A stretch of 64,000 nt of DNA from positions 1,674,001 to 1,738,000 of the forward strand of contig NZ_AP027729.1 in the NCBI RefSeq assembly GCF_030296575.1, written 5' to 3'. Positions 1 through 9,419 of the stretch are shown piece after piece. The stretch is from Paraoerskovia sediminicola (GTDB taxonomy: Bacteria > Actinomycetota > Actinomycetes > Actinomycetales > Cellulomonadaceae). Position 1 is the first letter of the stretch. Each line of letters opens with the position of its first letter. The notes under the pieces are model-generated. The model was not told where the DNA came from, did no database searches, and saw nothing but the letters and a program-made list of their open reading frames with translations. The translations under genes were made by a program, and so were the position numbers.

Positions 1-2
1 AT

Positions 3-497
3 CGGTGGACGGCCCCGCTCGATCTCACCCGGCGGTCGCTCGACGGGCAGGTGCTCGCGACGGTGTCGTCCACCGTCGATGTCGCACCGCGCAGCTCGAC
101 GGTCGTGCGCGTCCCCGACGACGTCGCGACGCCGATGGACGCCGCTCGCGAGGCCGTCTCGGCCTCCGTCGACGGCCAGCGCACGCTGCACCTCTTCGTC
201 GAGGACCGGGATCTGGAGATGGGCCGTGCCCGGTTGGACGTCACGGCTCGGCCGATCGAGGACGGGGTCGCTGTCATGGTCGTCGCCCGGAGCTTTGCTC
301 GCGATCTCGTTCTCAACAGCGATCGGGTCGACCCCGAGTCCGTGGTCGATGATCAGCTCGTGACTTTGTTCCCGGGCGAGTCGCACGAGTTCCGGGTGTG
401 CACGCGCACGACCGCTGACGACCCACGGTGGACGACGCCGCCCGTGCTGCGGTGCGTCAACGACACAGCGCGCGAGCGTTCGTCCGTGGCTGTGTGA
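3..497 (+). CDS. C-terminal part of a GH2 beta-mannosidase, cut by the left window edge
   Basis: The frame is open from the first bases and stops with TGA at 495-497, so only about 164 C-terminal residues are present. They match by eye the end of the complete beta-mannosidase that starts at 1582: both have an ARSFxRDL block followed by a LVTLxPGES block. This is the C-terminal beta-sandwich domain of family GH2 mannosidases; the catalytic barrel would lie to the left of the window. A LacI-type regulator follows 50 nt downstream on the same strand, and a second mannosidase after it, so this is probably one mannoside-utilisation locus. The family call rests on similarity to the neighbour, not on catalytic residues. 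Confidence 0.8.
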   Translation, partial: RWTAPLDLTRRSLDGQVLATVSSTVDVAPRSSTVVRVPDDVATPMDAAREAVSASVDGQRTLHLFVEDRDLEMGRARLDVTARPIEDGVAVMVVARSFARDLVLNSDRVDPESVVDDQLVTLFPGESHEFRVCTRTTADDPRWTTPPVLRCVNDTARERSSVAV

Positions 498-547
498 TGA
501 TTCGCGTCGACGGGCATACGCGACAGGCGAGACCTGAAGGAGGCGCC

Positions 548-1585
548 GTGGCTCGACCGACGATCGTCGACATCGCGCAGGCCGCGGGCGTCTCGAAGGG
601 TGCTGTCTCGTTCGCTCTGAACGATCGCCCCGGGGTCTCGGACGCGACCCGTGCCCGGATCATCGCGACCGCGGCGCAGCTCGGTTGGGTGCCGAACGCT
701 GCCGCGCGCTCGCTGGCAGGCACCCGGGCGGGCGCGATCGGCCTAGTCTTCGCGCGACCCGCGAAGACGCTGGCCGTCGAGCCGTTCTTCATGCAGCTCA
801 TCGCAGGCATCGAGTCCGAGCTCGCCAAGCAGTCGCTCGCGCTGGTCTTCCAGGTCGTCGAGGACCACCAGGCGGAGATCGCGACATATCGGCGATGGGC
901 GGCCGAGCGGCGGGTCGACGGCGTTCTCGTCGTCGACCCGTATGCCGAGGACGACCGGTTGGCTCCGCTCCGTGAGCTCGACCTCCATGCCGTGTTCATC
1001 GGGATCCCGCCGACGAGCGAAGGTTTCGCCGGCGTGTGGAGCGACATGACGGTGGCGATGGATGCGGCCCTGGGCCACCTGACGTCTCTCGGGCACACCC
1101 GGATCGCGCGCGTCGCCGGGGACACGAGGCACGACCACGTGGTTCTTCGTGACGCCGACTTCGTCCGCTGGACCGCCGACCACGGGTTGGCCGACTGCAC
1201 GATCGAGCAGACCGACTACTCGGTGGAGTCCGGGTCGCGGGCGACGCACAGGTTGCTGACCGCCCAGCGCCCGCCCACGGCGATCATCTACGACAACGAC
1301 GTGATGGCGCTCGCGGGAGTCGGTGTCGCTCAGGAGCTCGGAGTGAGCATCCCGGGTGACGTCTCGGTGCTGGCCTGGGACGACTCGATCCTGTGCTCGT
1401 TGAGCCACCCGGCCATCACCGCGCTGCATCGTGACCTCACCGAGTTCGGTGCTGCCGCAGCAAACCTGCTGCTCGACCTGATCGACGGCGGCGCACCGCG
1501 GCGTGTCGAGACGGCTCCGGGAGTTCTGGTGGTCCGTGGGAGCACCGGGCCGGTGACGACGGCGCGAGGCGGGGTGATGGCATGA
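548..1585 (+). CDS. LacI-family transcriptional regulator of the mannosidase locus
   Basis: 345 residues, the usual LacI size. The N-terminus has the LacI helix-turn-helix (TIVDIAQAAGVSKGAVSFAL) with the following hinge region, and the rest reads as a periplasmic-binding-protein-like sensor domain ending with the family signature LAWDDS. I chose GTG at 548 because AAGGAGG sits at 537-543, four bases upstream; in-frame starts further upstream would overlap the mannosidase 3' end and have no such site. Its stop overlaps the next start (ATGA at 1582-1585), so it is translationally coupled to the beta-mannosidase. It probably represses these genes and responds to a mannoside; the ligand is inferred only from context. 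Confidence 0.9.
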   Translation: MARPTIVDIAQAAGVSKGAVSFALNDRPGVSDATRARIIATAAQLGWVPNAAARSLAGTRAGAIGLVFARPAKTLAVEPFFMQLIAGIESELAKQSLALVFQVVEDHQAEIATYRRWAAERRVDGVLVVDPYAEDDRLAPLRELDLHAVFIGIPPTSEGFAGVWSDMTVAMDAALGHLTSLGHTRIARVAGDTRHDHVVLRDADFVRWTADHGLADCTIEQTDYSVESGSRATHRLLTAQRPPTAIIYDNDVMALAGVGVAQELGVSIPGDVSVLAWDDSILCSLSHPAITALHRDLTEFGAAAANLLLDLIDGGAPRRVETAPGVLVVRGSTGPVTTARGGVMA

Positions 1586-4181
1586 CTGCGCGGCACGAGC
1601 TGCCGGTCACCTGGACGCTCCGTGCGGTCGGGGACGAGATCCCCGACGACGCACCCGGTTGGGTTGCTGGTCTCGAGGTGCCGGGGACGGTCCCTGGCTG
1701 TGTCCACACGGACCTGATGGACGCCGGTCTCGTACCGGACCCGTACCTGGACGAGAACGAGCGCGAGGTACAGTGGATCGCGCGCACCGGCTGGGAGTAC
1801 GCCACCGAGATCGTCTGGTCGGAGGTGGATGCCGACCGGGTGGATCTGGTCTGCGACGGCCTCGACACGGTAGCCACCATCGAGCTCAACGGCGCCCGGG
1901 TCGCGACGACCCAGAACATGCACCGGTCCTATCGGTTCGACGTGACCGGGCGCCTGATCGCGGGGTCCAACAGGATCGTGGTCCGCTTCGCCTCGGCCCT
2001 GGCTCACGCGGAGCGTGAGCGGGACAGGATCGGCGCGCTGCCGATCCCCAATTCGGCCTCGGTGCACCCGATCAACTTCGTCCGCAAGATGGCGAGCAAC
2101 TTCGGTTGGGACTGGGGGCCGGTGCTGACCACTGCGGGCATCTGGCGTCCGATCGCTCTGGAGTCGTGGACGGCCGCGAGACTGAGCAGAGTTCGACCTG
2201 CGGTGACGGTCCGTACGGGCGACGGCGCAGATGTCGGTGAGGATGACGCGCGTGCCACGACTGGCATCGTCGACGTCCACGTCGACCTCGAACGCGCCGG
2301 CGTCGCAGGAGATCTCCGAGTTCGTGCCGCGATCGAAGGATCGGTCGACGAGGTGGTCGTCCCCGCGGGGACCGATGTCGCCCGGCTCACCCTGGAGGTC
2401 GCTGATCCTGAGCTCTGGTGGCCACGAGGCTACGGCGCGCAGGCCCTGTCGGATCTTCGCGTCGTCCTCACGGCTGCCGACGAAGCGGGCGAGAACCGAG
2501 AGCTGGAGGAGTGGCGCCGTCGGATCGGATTCCGCACGGTCGAGCTCGACACCTCCCCCGACGAGGTCGGTTCGGCCTTCACCCTGGTCGTCAACGGTCG
2601 CCCGATCTTCGTCCGCGGGGCGAACTGGATACCGGACGACTGCTTCCCCGCGAGGGTGGACGCCGCGAGGTATCGGCGACGCATCGAGCAGGCCGCACGG
2701 GCGAACATCGATCTGCTCCGAGTGTGGGGAGGAGGGATCTATGAGTCCGAAGACTTCTACGACACGTGCGACGAGCTCGGGGTGATGGTCTGGCAGGACT
2801 TCCTCTTCGCGTGCGCCGCATACCCCGAGGAGGAGCCGATCCTCTCGGAGGTTGAGGCCGAGGCGCGGGAGAACGTCGCCCGGCTCATGCCCCACGCCAG
2901 CCTCGTCATCTGGAACGGGAACAACGAGAACTTCATGGGCTGGCACGAGTGGGGTTGGCCGGCGCGCGTCGGTGCACGCGGGTGGGGGCTCCGGTACTAC
3001 CTGGACCTCCTGCCCCGGATCGTCGACGAGGTCGACGGCACGAGGCCCTACTGTCCAGGAAGCCCGTACTCGGGCTCCTTCGAGCGTCACACCGGCGACG
3101 ACGACCACGGGTCGTCGCACGTATGGGACGTGTGGAACACGACGGGGTACGAGGACTACCGGGCACGAACGCCCCGGTTCGCGTCCGAGTTCGGTTGGCA
3201 AGGTCCGCCGACGTGGGCGACGCTCACGCGCGCGGTGAGCGACGCGCCCTTGGCGCCCAACTCGCCGGGAGTGCTCGCACACCAGAAGGCGACGGACGGG
3301 AACGGGAAGCTTGCGCGTGGTCTGGCTCCGCACTTCCCTTCCCCGACGACGATGGAGGACTGGCACTTCGCGAACCAGCTGAACCAGTCCCGTGCCGTGG
3401 CGGTCGAGATCGAGCACCTGCGCTCGCACCGTGGCCGCTGCATGGGATCGATCGTGTGGCAGCTCAACGACTGCTGGCCGGTCACGTCCTGGGCTGCGGT
3501 GGACGGCGACGGACGGGCGAAGCCCCTGTGGTTCACGCTGCAGCACGTCTATCAGGACAGGCTGGTGACGGTTCAGCCCCGAGCGGACGGCCTCAGCGTC
3601 GTCCTCGTGAACGACTCGGCACGTCGCTGGTCCGCCAACCTGCTCGTCGAGCGGGTCGGGATCGACGGATCGTGTCGCGACAGCTGTGTCGTCGGCGCGG
3701 CGATCGACCCCTATGACAGGGTCGAGATCAAGGTGCCGGAGCCCGTCGGCGTGCCGAGCGACCCCGCCTGCGAGCTGCTGGTCGCGACGGTCGGCGCCCA
3801 GCGGGCGACCTGGTTCTACGTGCCCGACAAGGAGTTCGACTATCCGGAACGGGATGTCGACATCGAGGTCCTGTCGCCGCGGCGCGTCCCCCCGAGGCGA
3901 CGGGCGTCGCGGGGAGGAACCCGGAGACGCAGGTCCGGGTCACGGCCCGTTCGTTCGTGCGTGACCTCTCGCTCTTCGCGGACCGCCTGTCGCCCGACGC
4001 CTCGGTCGACCAGATGCTCGTCACCCTGCTGCCTGGGGAGTCGACGACGTTCACCCTGCGAGGCGTCGAGGACGTCCGGGCGGCCGACCTCGTGCGCCCA
4101 GTGCTGATGTCGGCCAACGATCTCGTGCACTCCGCGCAGCCGCGCGTCACGCCCAGATCGCAGCCGGCCACCCGTCGCTGA
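1582..4181 (+). CDS. GH2 beta-mannosidase, apparent -1 frameshift near 3888
   Basis: Cytosolic glycoside hydrolase, expected to release mannose from the non-reducing end of beta-mannosides. An N-terminal sugar-binding beta-sandwich (about residues 1-190) is followed by a TIM barrel. The acid/base Glu is in WNGNNE (E449) and the nucleophile Glu in ASEFGWQG (E536). No signal peptide is seen. The frame changes after residue ~769: a six-C run at 3888-3893 is followed by nonsense in the first frame, but adding one C restores an EATGVAGRNPETQVRVTARS reading and the C-terminal domain, ending at 4181. Without this correction the protein would end in an arginine-rich artefact at 4107. The last 35 bases overlap the convergent DUF429 gene. 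Confidence 0.88.
3888..3893. other. Probable frameshift site (missing C) in the beta-mannosidase
   Basis: Six C in a row; a seventh C joins the two halves of the GH2 coding sequence without loss. The continuation is supported by its similarity to the C-terminus of the partial mannosidase at 3-497. Confidence 0.8.
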
Positions 4182-5013
4182 AGCGCTCCGGCTCGTCGGG
4201 CAACGGCCTGGCGGTCCCGTCGACCCGCCGGAGCGCGACGAGCGACAGCACGGCCGCGTCCACGAGGTCGTCCGGGGCCGCGCGTCGGCCGGCCTCGCCC
4301 GCGTCGTCGGGCAGGGTGATCCCGGCCCCGACCAGGAGGCGCCTCCGCTCGGCGATGCCGTTCCAGGTCTTCTTCGAGCCGGCGAGCGGCCCGTCCGCGA
4401 GCCGCGCGAAGGCGAGCTCCGGGTGGCTCTCGAGCACCTCGGGCGACCCCGTGGGCCGGTGGGCGACCCAGGCGTCGACGTCGAGGATCTTCGTGCGCAG
4501 CGCGTGCGACTGCTTGGACAGGCCGACCCCGGCGCGCCCACGCTGGAGGGCGGACGCCGCGGGGTAGTCGGCCTCCGCGATCGCCGCGCGCACGGGCGTG
4601 GGGAACAGGGAGGACCGTCGCGACCCGAGTGCTGCGGCGGCGAGCCGGTCGGCGAGGCGCGCCCCGTCGTCCGGCAGCCCGATGGGGATGTCGATCGCGA
4701 CGATCGCGAGGGCACCCGGCCGGACATCGCGTGCGGCGCTGTCCTCTGGAACTGCCTCCGACGCGACACCAGCCCCGGAGTCGGCTCCGGGCCCGGGCCC
4801 GGTCCCGGCCCCGGTCCCAGCCGCGTCGACGAGCTCGGCGATCGTCGCGCCGAAGTGCGTCGACAGGGTCAGCCGTCCTCGCGCGTCGCGGTCGAGCCGC
4901 ACCCCGACCCAGCCGCCGCGGCAGGCGTCGACGCCGAGCACGGCGGCCTCGCCCCCGGGCCGGGCAAGACGGGAGGGCGGTGCTCCGGACGGGGATGCGT
5001 CCACGGTCGTCAT
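4147..5013 (-). CDS. DUF429 domain protein (predicted RNase H-fold nuclease family)
   Basis: 288 residues from ATG at 5013. Recognisable family blocks are LGVDACRGGWVGVRL near the N-terminus, AIDIPIGLPDDGARLADR, the SRRSSLFPTPVR segment and HPELAF with KKTWNG further on. DUF429 proteins are thought to adopt an RNase H-like fold; the conserved Asp of LGVDACRGGW and of AIDIPIG would be active-site candidates, but the biochemical role is unknown. A Gly/Pro-rich insertion (alternating TG/PG) lies between these blocks. Convergent with, and overlapping the end of, the beta-mannosidase. An earlier in-frame start exists but would add an Arg-rich tail unlike the family. Confidence 0.8.
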   Translation of the reverse strand: MTTVDASPSGAPPSRLARPGGEAAVLGVDACRGGWVGVRLDRDARGRLTLSTHFGATIAELVDAAGTGAGTGPGPGADSGAGVASEAVPEDSAARDVRPGALAIVAIDIPIGLPDDGARLADRLAAAALGSRRSSLFPTPVRAAIAEADYPAASALQRGRAGVGLSKQSHALRTKILDVDAWVAHRPTGSPEVLESHPELAFARLADGPLAGSKKTWNGIAERRRLLVGAGITLPDDAGEAGRRAAPDDLVDAAVLSLVALRRVDGTARPLPDEPERFSDGWPAAIWA

Positions 5014-5079
5014 CGGCCGATGCTCGCACGTCACCCGCTGCGGCGACCGGGGACCGCGCGCCCGGCGCCCGCCCGCCTC

Positions 5080-5085
5080 TATGCT
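5080..5085 (+). promoter_or_regulatory. Possible -10 box (TATGCT) of telA
   Basis: TATGCT lies 45 bases before the telA ATG, in the only A/T-containing patch of this intergenic region. No convincing -35 element is visible, so this is a weak call. Confidence 0.35.
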
Positions 5086-5129
5086 CGAACCGACGCCCGC
5101 GCAGCACTCCCGCACCGAGAGGTCCTCCC

Positions 5130-6329
5130 ATGTCGACGCCCAGCGCCGCAGCACAGCCGGCACCCGCAGCCCCGCTCGTCCTCGAGGCACCCGCGGCGGC
5201 TCCGCTCGTCTCGCGCGAGCAGGCCGCAGCGACGATCGCGGCGCAGCAGCAGGGTGAGGCCGCCGCCGCGGCTCAGACGGCGGCCGAGGCCAAGGCCCAG
5301 CAGTTCGTCGCCCAGCTCGCGGGCATCGATGCGCAGTCCCCGGAGTTCTCGGAGAAGGTCAAGGAGATCGCGTCGCTGGGCGACGAGGAGATCCGTGCCT
5401 CGGCGGCGGTGTCCAACCGCATGCTGGAGCGGCCGGCGTCGCAGTCGCGGGAGACCAGCGCGCAGGGCAAGGTCAGTGACACCCTCATCGAGCTGCGGCA
5501 GACCGTCACCGAGCTCGACCCCAACCGTGCCGACCTCACCGGTGTGAAGAAGCTCCTGAAGTTCCTGCCCGGCGGCAACGCGATCGACCGCTACTTCGCC
5601 AAGTACCAGTCCGCGCAGTCCCAGCTCGACGCGATCATCCGCGCCCTCGAGTCCGGGCAGGGCGAGCTGCTCAAGGACAACGCGGCGATCGAGCTCGAGC
5701 GCAACCGCATGTGGGACGCCATGAACAAGCTCGGCGAGCTCAAGGTCGAGGTCGAGGCGCTCGACGTCGCGATCTCCGCGCGCATCGCCGAGGCCGAGGC
5801 GGCGGGCGACACCGAGACCGCCCAGGCGCTGAAGTCCGACGTGCTCTTCGCCGTCCGGCAGCGTCACCAGGACCTCATGACCCAGATGGCCGTCTCCGTC
5901 CAGGGCTACCTGGCGATGGACCTGATCCGCAAGAACAATCTCGAGCTGGTGCGGGGCGTCGAGCGGGCCCAGACGACGACGGTCTCCGCCCTGCGCACCG
6001 CCGTGATCGTGGCGCAGGCCCTCGGTCAGCAGAAGCTCGTGCTCGACCAGGTGACGGCGCTCAACACGACGACGAGCAACCTCATCGAGTCGACGTCGCA
6101 GCAGCTCAAGCAGCAGGGTGCCGCGATCCAGGAGCAGGCGGCGAGCAGCACCATCGAGGTCGCCAAGCTCCAGGCCGCGTTCCAGAACGTCTACGAGACG
6201 ATGGACGCGATCGACACGTTCAAGGCGCAGGCGAACGACTCGATGGCGGTGACCATCGGCGAGCTCGAGCAGCAGGTCGCGCAGGCCAAGCCGTACGTCG
6301 AGCGGGCGCAGCGCTCGATCGACAGCTGA
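5130..6329 (+). CDS. telA: TelA/KlaA-family protein (toxic anion resistance)
   Basis: 399 residues, soluble, strongly helical, with Ala/Gln-rich N-terminus and long coiled-coil stretches typical of TelA (Pfam TelA). Conserved family segments include LLKFLPGGNAIDRYFAKYQS and the RHQDLMTQMAVSVQGYLAMD block, followed by the LIRKNNLELVRGVERAQTTT segment. Plasmid homologues give tellurite or colicin tolerance; chromosomal ones act in envelope stress, and their mechanism is unclear. ATG 5130 is preceded by GAGAGG at 5117-5122. It is followed after 10 nt by a DUF475/TerC-like membrane protein, which supports a shared stress-resistance role. Confidence 0.9.
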   Translation: MSTPSAAAQPAPAAPLVLEAPAAAPLVSREQAAATIAAQQQGEAAAAAQTAAEAKAQQFVAQLAGIDAQSPEFSEKVKEIASLGDEEIRASAAVSNRMLERPASQSRETSAQGKVSDTLIELRQTVTELDPNRADLTGVKKLLKFLPGGNAIDRYFAKYQSAQSQLDAIIRALESGQGELLKDNAAIELERNRMWDAMNKLGELKVEVEALDVAISARIAEAEAAGDTETAQALKSDVLFAVRQRHQDLMTQMAVSVQGYLAMDLIRKNNLELVRGVERAQTTTVSALRTAVIVAQALGQQKLVLDQVTALNTTTSNLIESTSQQLKQQGAAIQEQAASSTIEVAKLQAAFQNVYETMDAIDTFKAQANDSMAVTIGELEQQVAQAKPYVERAQRSIDS

Positions 6330-6339
6330 GCCACGCTCC

Positions 6340-7436
6340 GTGGGGACGTTCCGCTACTTCCGCTGGGACGCGCTCGTCCTGGTGCTGGCGCTGGTCGTCG
6401 CCTACCTGTACCAGGGCTGGGCGGCGGTCTCCTCGCCGCGATCCTGATCGTCGTCGAGATCGTCTTCTCGTTCGACAACGCCGCCGTCAACGCGAAGTAC
6501 CTGGCGAAGCTCAACCCGTTCTGGCAGAAGATGTTCCTCACGGTGGGGATCCTCATCGCCGTCTTCGGGATGCGGCTGATCTTCCCGTTCGTCATCGTCA
6601 GCGTGACCGGCGGGATCAGCCCGGGCGAGGCGCTCACGCTCGCGCTCGAGAAGGGCGACCCGACGGAGCCGGGGACCTACGGCTACATCCTCAACGAGGC
6701 GCACCCGACGATCGCGGCGTTCGGCGGGATCTTCCTGCTCATGCTGTTCCTCGACTTCCTGTTCGACGCCGAGCGCGGCATCACCTGGTTGACCTGGGTC
6801 GAGCGCCCGCTGCAGAAGGCGGCCCGGCTCGGGTCGCTGTCCGTGCTCGTCGCCGGCCTCGTCCTGATGGCGGCCGGGCAGGTGCTCGCCGAACCCGCCG
6901 ACCGTGGGCGCGTGCTCTTCGCGGGGCTGGCGGGCCTCGTCGTCTACCTCGCGGTCAAGGGCCTGTCGACGGTGATGGAGTCCAAGGAGGCGGAGCGCGC
7001 GGAGGTGCTCGAGCGCGAGGCCGGGGAGCGCGGTTCCAGCGGCCCCCTGCAGCTCGCCGGCCGGGCGGCCTTCTCGATGTTCATGTTCCTCGAGGTCCTC
7101 GACGCGACCTTCTCGTTCGACGGCGTGATCGGCGCCTTCGCCATCACCCCGGACCCGCTGATCATCGCGCTCGGCCTCGGCGTCGGGGCGCTGTTCGTGC
7201 GGTCCATGACGATCTTCCTGGTGCGCAGGGGCACGCTGGGGGAGTACCGCTACCTCGAGCACGGGGCGCACTGGGCGATCGGCACGCTCGCGGTGCTGCT
7301 CCTGCTCACGCTGCGGTTCGACATCCCGGACATCGTCATCGGGCTCGCGGGCCTGGCCTTCATTGTCACGGCGTGGGTCGGCTCGGCCGGGGCGAACCGG
7401 CGGGACGCGGCGGCGTCGCCGGTGTCGGGCGGCTGA
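6340..7436 (+). CDS. DUF475 (TerC-like) membrane protein, apparent -1 frameshift near 6420
   Basis: Reconstructed length about 365 residues with 8-9 membrane segments. The N-terminal piece (from GTG 6340) reads as the first membrane helix, then runs into a stop; one base inserted in the GGG at 6419-6421 joins it to the LLAAILIVVEIVFSFDNA helix, the acidic metal-transport-like motif shared by DUF475 and TerC proteins. The conserved SFDG motif recurs in the second half (EVLDATFSFDGVIGAF). TerC-family proteins are implicated in tellurite resistance and manganese export. It follows telA closely, probably in one operon. If the frameshift were real only a protein starting at the internal ATG 6531 could be made, lacking the first conserved motif. 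Confidence 0.85.
6419..6421. other. Probable frameshift site (missing G) in the DUF475 gene
   Basis: Adding one G to GGG joins the two readings (QGW then GGGLLAAIL). The exact base cannot be fixed, because any one-base insertion within about 6415-6425 would restore the frame. Confidence 0.65.
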
Positions 7437-7489
7437 GCGACAATGGAGGCCCCGCCGAAGGGCCGGGACCACGATCGGAGGGCCAGCAG

Positions 7490-8185
7490 ATGACCAGCAC
7501 CCCCGGAGCACCTCACCCCGAGGAGCACCCGACCGAGCCGCTGCCCGGTGGCGCTGGGGTCGAGGACACGAGCACCCGCCCGCTGAAGCTCCCGTACCCG
7601 TCCCGCCCGCCGTCGTCGGACGCCGCGGACCCGCCTCCGTACGGGAGTCCGGTGACGACGTACGACGCCGCCGGAGGCCCGGTCGGGTACGGCGCGGGCC
7701 ACGGAGGCGCCTCGTCGTACGCCGACGCGGCCGGCCCGTCCGCCTCGGGGCAGTACGGCCAGTACGGACAGGCCGGGCAGCACGGCCAGTCCGGTCAGGC
7801 CGGGCCGTACGGCCCGGCCCAGCACAACGGCCCCGCACACCCGTACGCCCATAGCCCGTACGCCCAGGGCCCCTACGGCGTCACCACCCCCATCGGGGTC
7901 GACCCCTACGGCCGACCGGTCTACGCGCCCGTCGTGGCGCAGAAGTCCCGGGTCGCCACGCTGCTGTTCGCACTCTTCCTGGGCGGGCTCGGCATCCACC
8001 GCTTCTACCTCGGGTTCTCCGGCGTCGGGGTGGCCTGGCTGCTCGTGGCGCTCCTGGTCGGTCCGTTCATGTTCCTCATCCCGAACCTCCTGCTGTCGGT
8101 CTGGGCGGTGGTGGAGGGGATCCTCTTCGCGACCGCGCGCTCGGGGTACTTCTCGGTGGATCGTCGGGGCATCCCGCTGCGGTAG
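7490..8185 (+). CDS. TM2 domain membrane protein with Gly/Tyr/Gln-rich N-terminus
   Basis: 231 residues. The first ~145 are low complexity (repeated GQYGQYGQAGQ- and PYGP-like units) and probably disordered and cytosolic. From about residue 150 comes the TM2 domain: KSRVATLLFALFLGGLGIHR, FYLG, then a second hydrophobic helix (WLLVALLVGPFMFLIPNLLL). SD CGGAGG is at 7476-7481. TM2 proteins have two membrane helices with a short turn; their function in bacteria is mostly unknown. It follows the DUF475 gene by 53 nt and may be cotranscribed. Confidence 0.88.
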   Translation: MTSTPGAPHPEEHPTEPLPGGAGVEDTSTRPLKLPYPSRPPSSDAADPPPYGSPVTTYDAAGGPVGYGAGHGGASSYADAAGPSASGQYGQYGQAGQHGQSGQAGPYGPAQHNGPAHPYAHSPYAQGPYGVTTPIGVDPYGRPVYAPVVAQKSRVATLLFALFLGGLGIHRFYLGFSGVGVAWLLVALLVGPFMFLIPNLLLSVWAVVEGILFATARSGYFSVDRRGIPLR

Positions 8186-8288
8186 CGCCCTGCCTCGCGG
8201 CCGGGGACCGAGCGGATTCGGGGCTCGGGAATGATCTTCCTGTCAGACACGTTCAACACTTCCAACAGATCAAATGGAGGTGGTCATC

Positions 8289-8822
8289 GTGTTCTTCCCA
8301 TCCAGCGGTCCGCACGAGGGTGTCGCGTCGCTCGTACAGGTCCAGCGGTCGGACCAGGCCCGTAGAGCGCGGCGACGTGCCTGCGAGGTCCAGTGGGAGC
8401 GGGTCCGGTCGGCGCGGTGCGCGGCAGTCGTCGGTCGGCTCGATCCGTGGGCGCAGATCGTCGCGGCCTGGGTCGCGGTCGGCGCGTTCGCGGCCTTCCT
8501 GCTGCCCGGGTCCTCCACGGTGGCCCGGGTGCTCGTCGTCGGCGCCGTCCTCGTGGCCGGATGGCTGAGCGTCACGGCGTCGCTCGGCGCTCGAGGTGCC
8601 CGTAGAGGTCCGTACGCCGTCGACAGCACCGTGGTCCCCTTGCTGGTGGTGGCGGGCGTCTTCGCCGCCTTCGCCGCGACGACCGCGGGCGGTCTGCCGA
8701 TCGTGGTGCCGGAGGTCGAGTGGGTGGTCACCCTCGCCTGCGCGCTCGGCGCGGTCGCGGTGACGATCCTTCGGCGTCGCGCATCGGCCAAGACCACGGT
8801 CGCGCCGGTCCGTCGTCACTGA
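8289..8822 (+). CDS. Hypothetical membrane protein
   Basis: 177 residues, not assigned to a family. An Arg-rich cytosolic N-terminus is followed by four hydrophobic segments in two pairs (AAWVAVGAFAAFLLPG and VARVLVVGAVLVAGWL; then VVPLLVVAGVFAAFAA and WVVTLACALGAVAV), ending in a basic tail. I place the start at GTG 8289 because GGAGG at 8276-8280 is correctly spaced for it; an ATG at 8274 would place that SD inside the gene. The layout (two pairs of helices with a short loop) resembles many small uncharacterised actinobacterial membrane proteins. Its last 20 bases are repeated 57 nt downstream. Confidence 0.7.
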   Translation: MFFPSSGPHEGVASLVQVQRSDQARRARRRACEVQWERVRSARCAAVVGRLDPWAQIVAAWVAVGAFAAFLLPGSSTVARVLVVGAVLVAGWLSVTASLGARGARRGPYAVDSTVVPLLVVAGVFAAFAATTAGGLPIVVPEVEWVVTLACALGAVAVTILRRRASAKTTVAPVRRH

Positions 8823-8886
8823 CGCGCAGGGCCGGCGCCGGGCGTGCTGTGCCGGGTCGCGCCGGTCCGCCGTCGCTGACGCGCAG
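8801..8886 (+). repeat. Imperfect 29-bp direct repeat covering the 3' end of the membrane-protein gene
   Basis: The segment 8801-8829, which encodes the last codons and stop, recurs at 8858-8886 with two mismatches. The second copy lies outside the gene. It looks like a local duplication of the gene tail; no terminator function is evident. Confidence 0.75.
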
Positions 8887-8970
8887 TGCCGACCCCGGCC
8901 AGGTCGGGTGCCAGGCTGCGGGCGGAGCGGTATGTTCCTCCGAGCACGACCCACACCCAGGAGGAGAACG

Positions 8971-9411
8971 ATGAGCACGCCGCAGCAGGGCAACCCCGAG
9001 GACCCCGCAGTCCGCCGCATGCCGCCCGCGAGCGTGCCGCCCGCGCAGCCGGTGCAGCCGGTGCAACCTGCTCAGCCCGTCTACGCGGAGTCCGAGGTCG
9101 ACCGGGCGCGTGCGGAGCAGCTGCGCCAGCAGACCGCCGACGAGGCCGAGCGTTCCCGCGCCGAGCGGCAGTCCGCGGGCGTCGTCCCGGCCGTGACCGG
9201 GTTCGTCCTCGCGCTCATCGCGCTGATCGTGTACCAGACCTCCGTGCCCGACGCGGTGACCGTGGTCATCGCGGCGATCGCGCTGATCACGTCGCTCGTC
9301 GGCCTGGCGAAGTCGATCTCGCTCTCGGTGATCGGCGTCGTGTTCGGGACCCTCGGCACCGTCGGAGCCGTCTGGATCGGGTGGGTCGCCACGCAGTCGC
9401 TGCTCGGCTGA
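8971..9411 (+). CDS. Small membrane protein with Pro/Gln-rich N-terminus
   Basis: 146 residues. Residues 1-60 are rich in Pro, Gln and Glu (PAQPVQPVQPAQPVY) with a charged helical stretch (VDRARAEQLRQQTADEAERS); then two or three hydrophobic helices (VVPAVTGFVLALIALIVYQ, VTVVIAAIALITSLVGLAK, SLSVIGVVFGTLGTVGAVWI). SD AGGAGG at 8959-8964. The architecture is like DUF4190/TM2-type actinobacterial proteins, but I do not recognise a named family. It lies 22 nt before a VOC-family gene that seems to have its own promoter. Confidence 0.72.
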   Translation: MSTPQQGNPEDPAVRRMPPASVPPAQPVQPVQPAQPVYAESEVDRARAEQLRQQTADEAERSRAERQSAGVVPAVTGFVLALIALIVYQTSVPDAVTVVIAAIALITSLVGLAKSISLSVIGVVFGTLGTVGAVWIGWVATQSLLG

Positions 9412-9419
9412 GGCGCGCG

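Noticed and set aside
1330..3546. Very long open frames antisense to real genes (for example here opposite the mannosidase, and at 11851-15066 and 27976-31671)
   Set aside because: High GC leaves few stops in the antisense frames. The translations are Arg/Asp/His-rich without domains, while the opposite strand encodes recognisable proteins with RBS or promoter.
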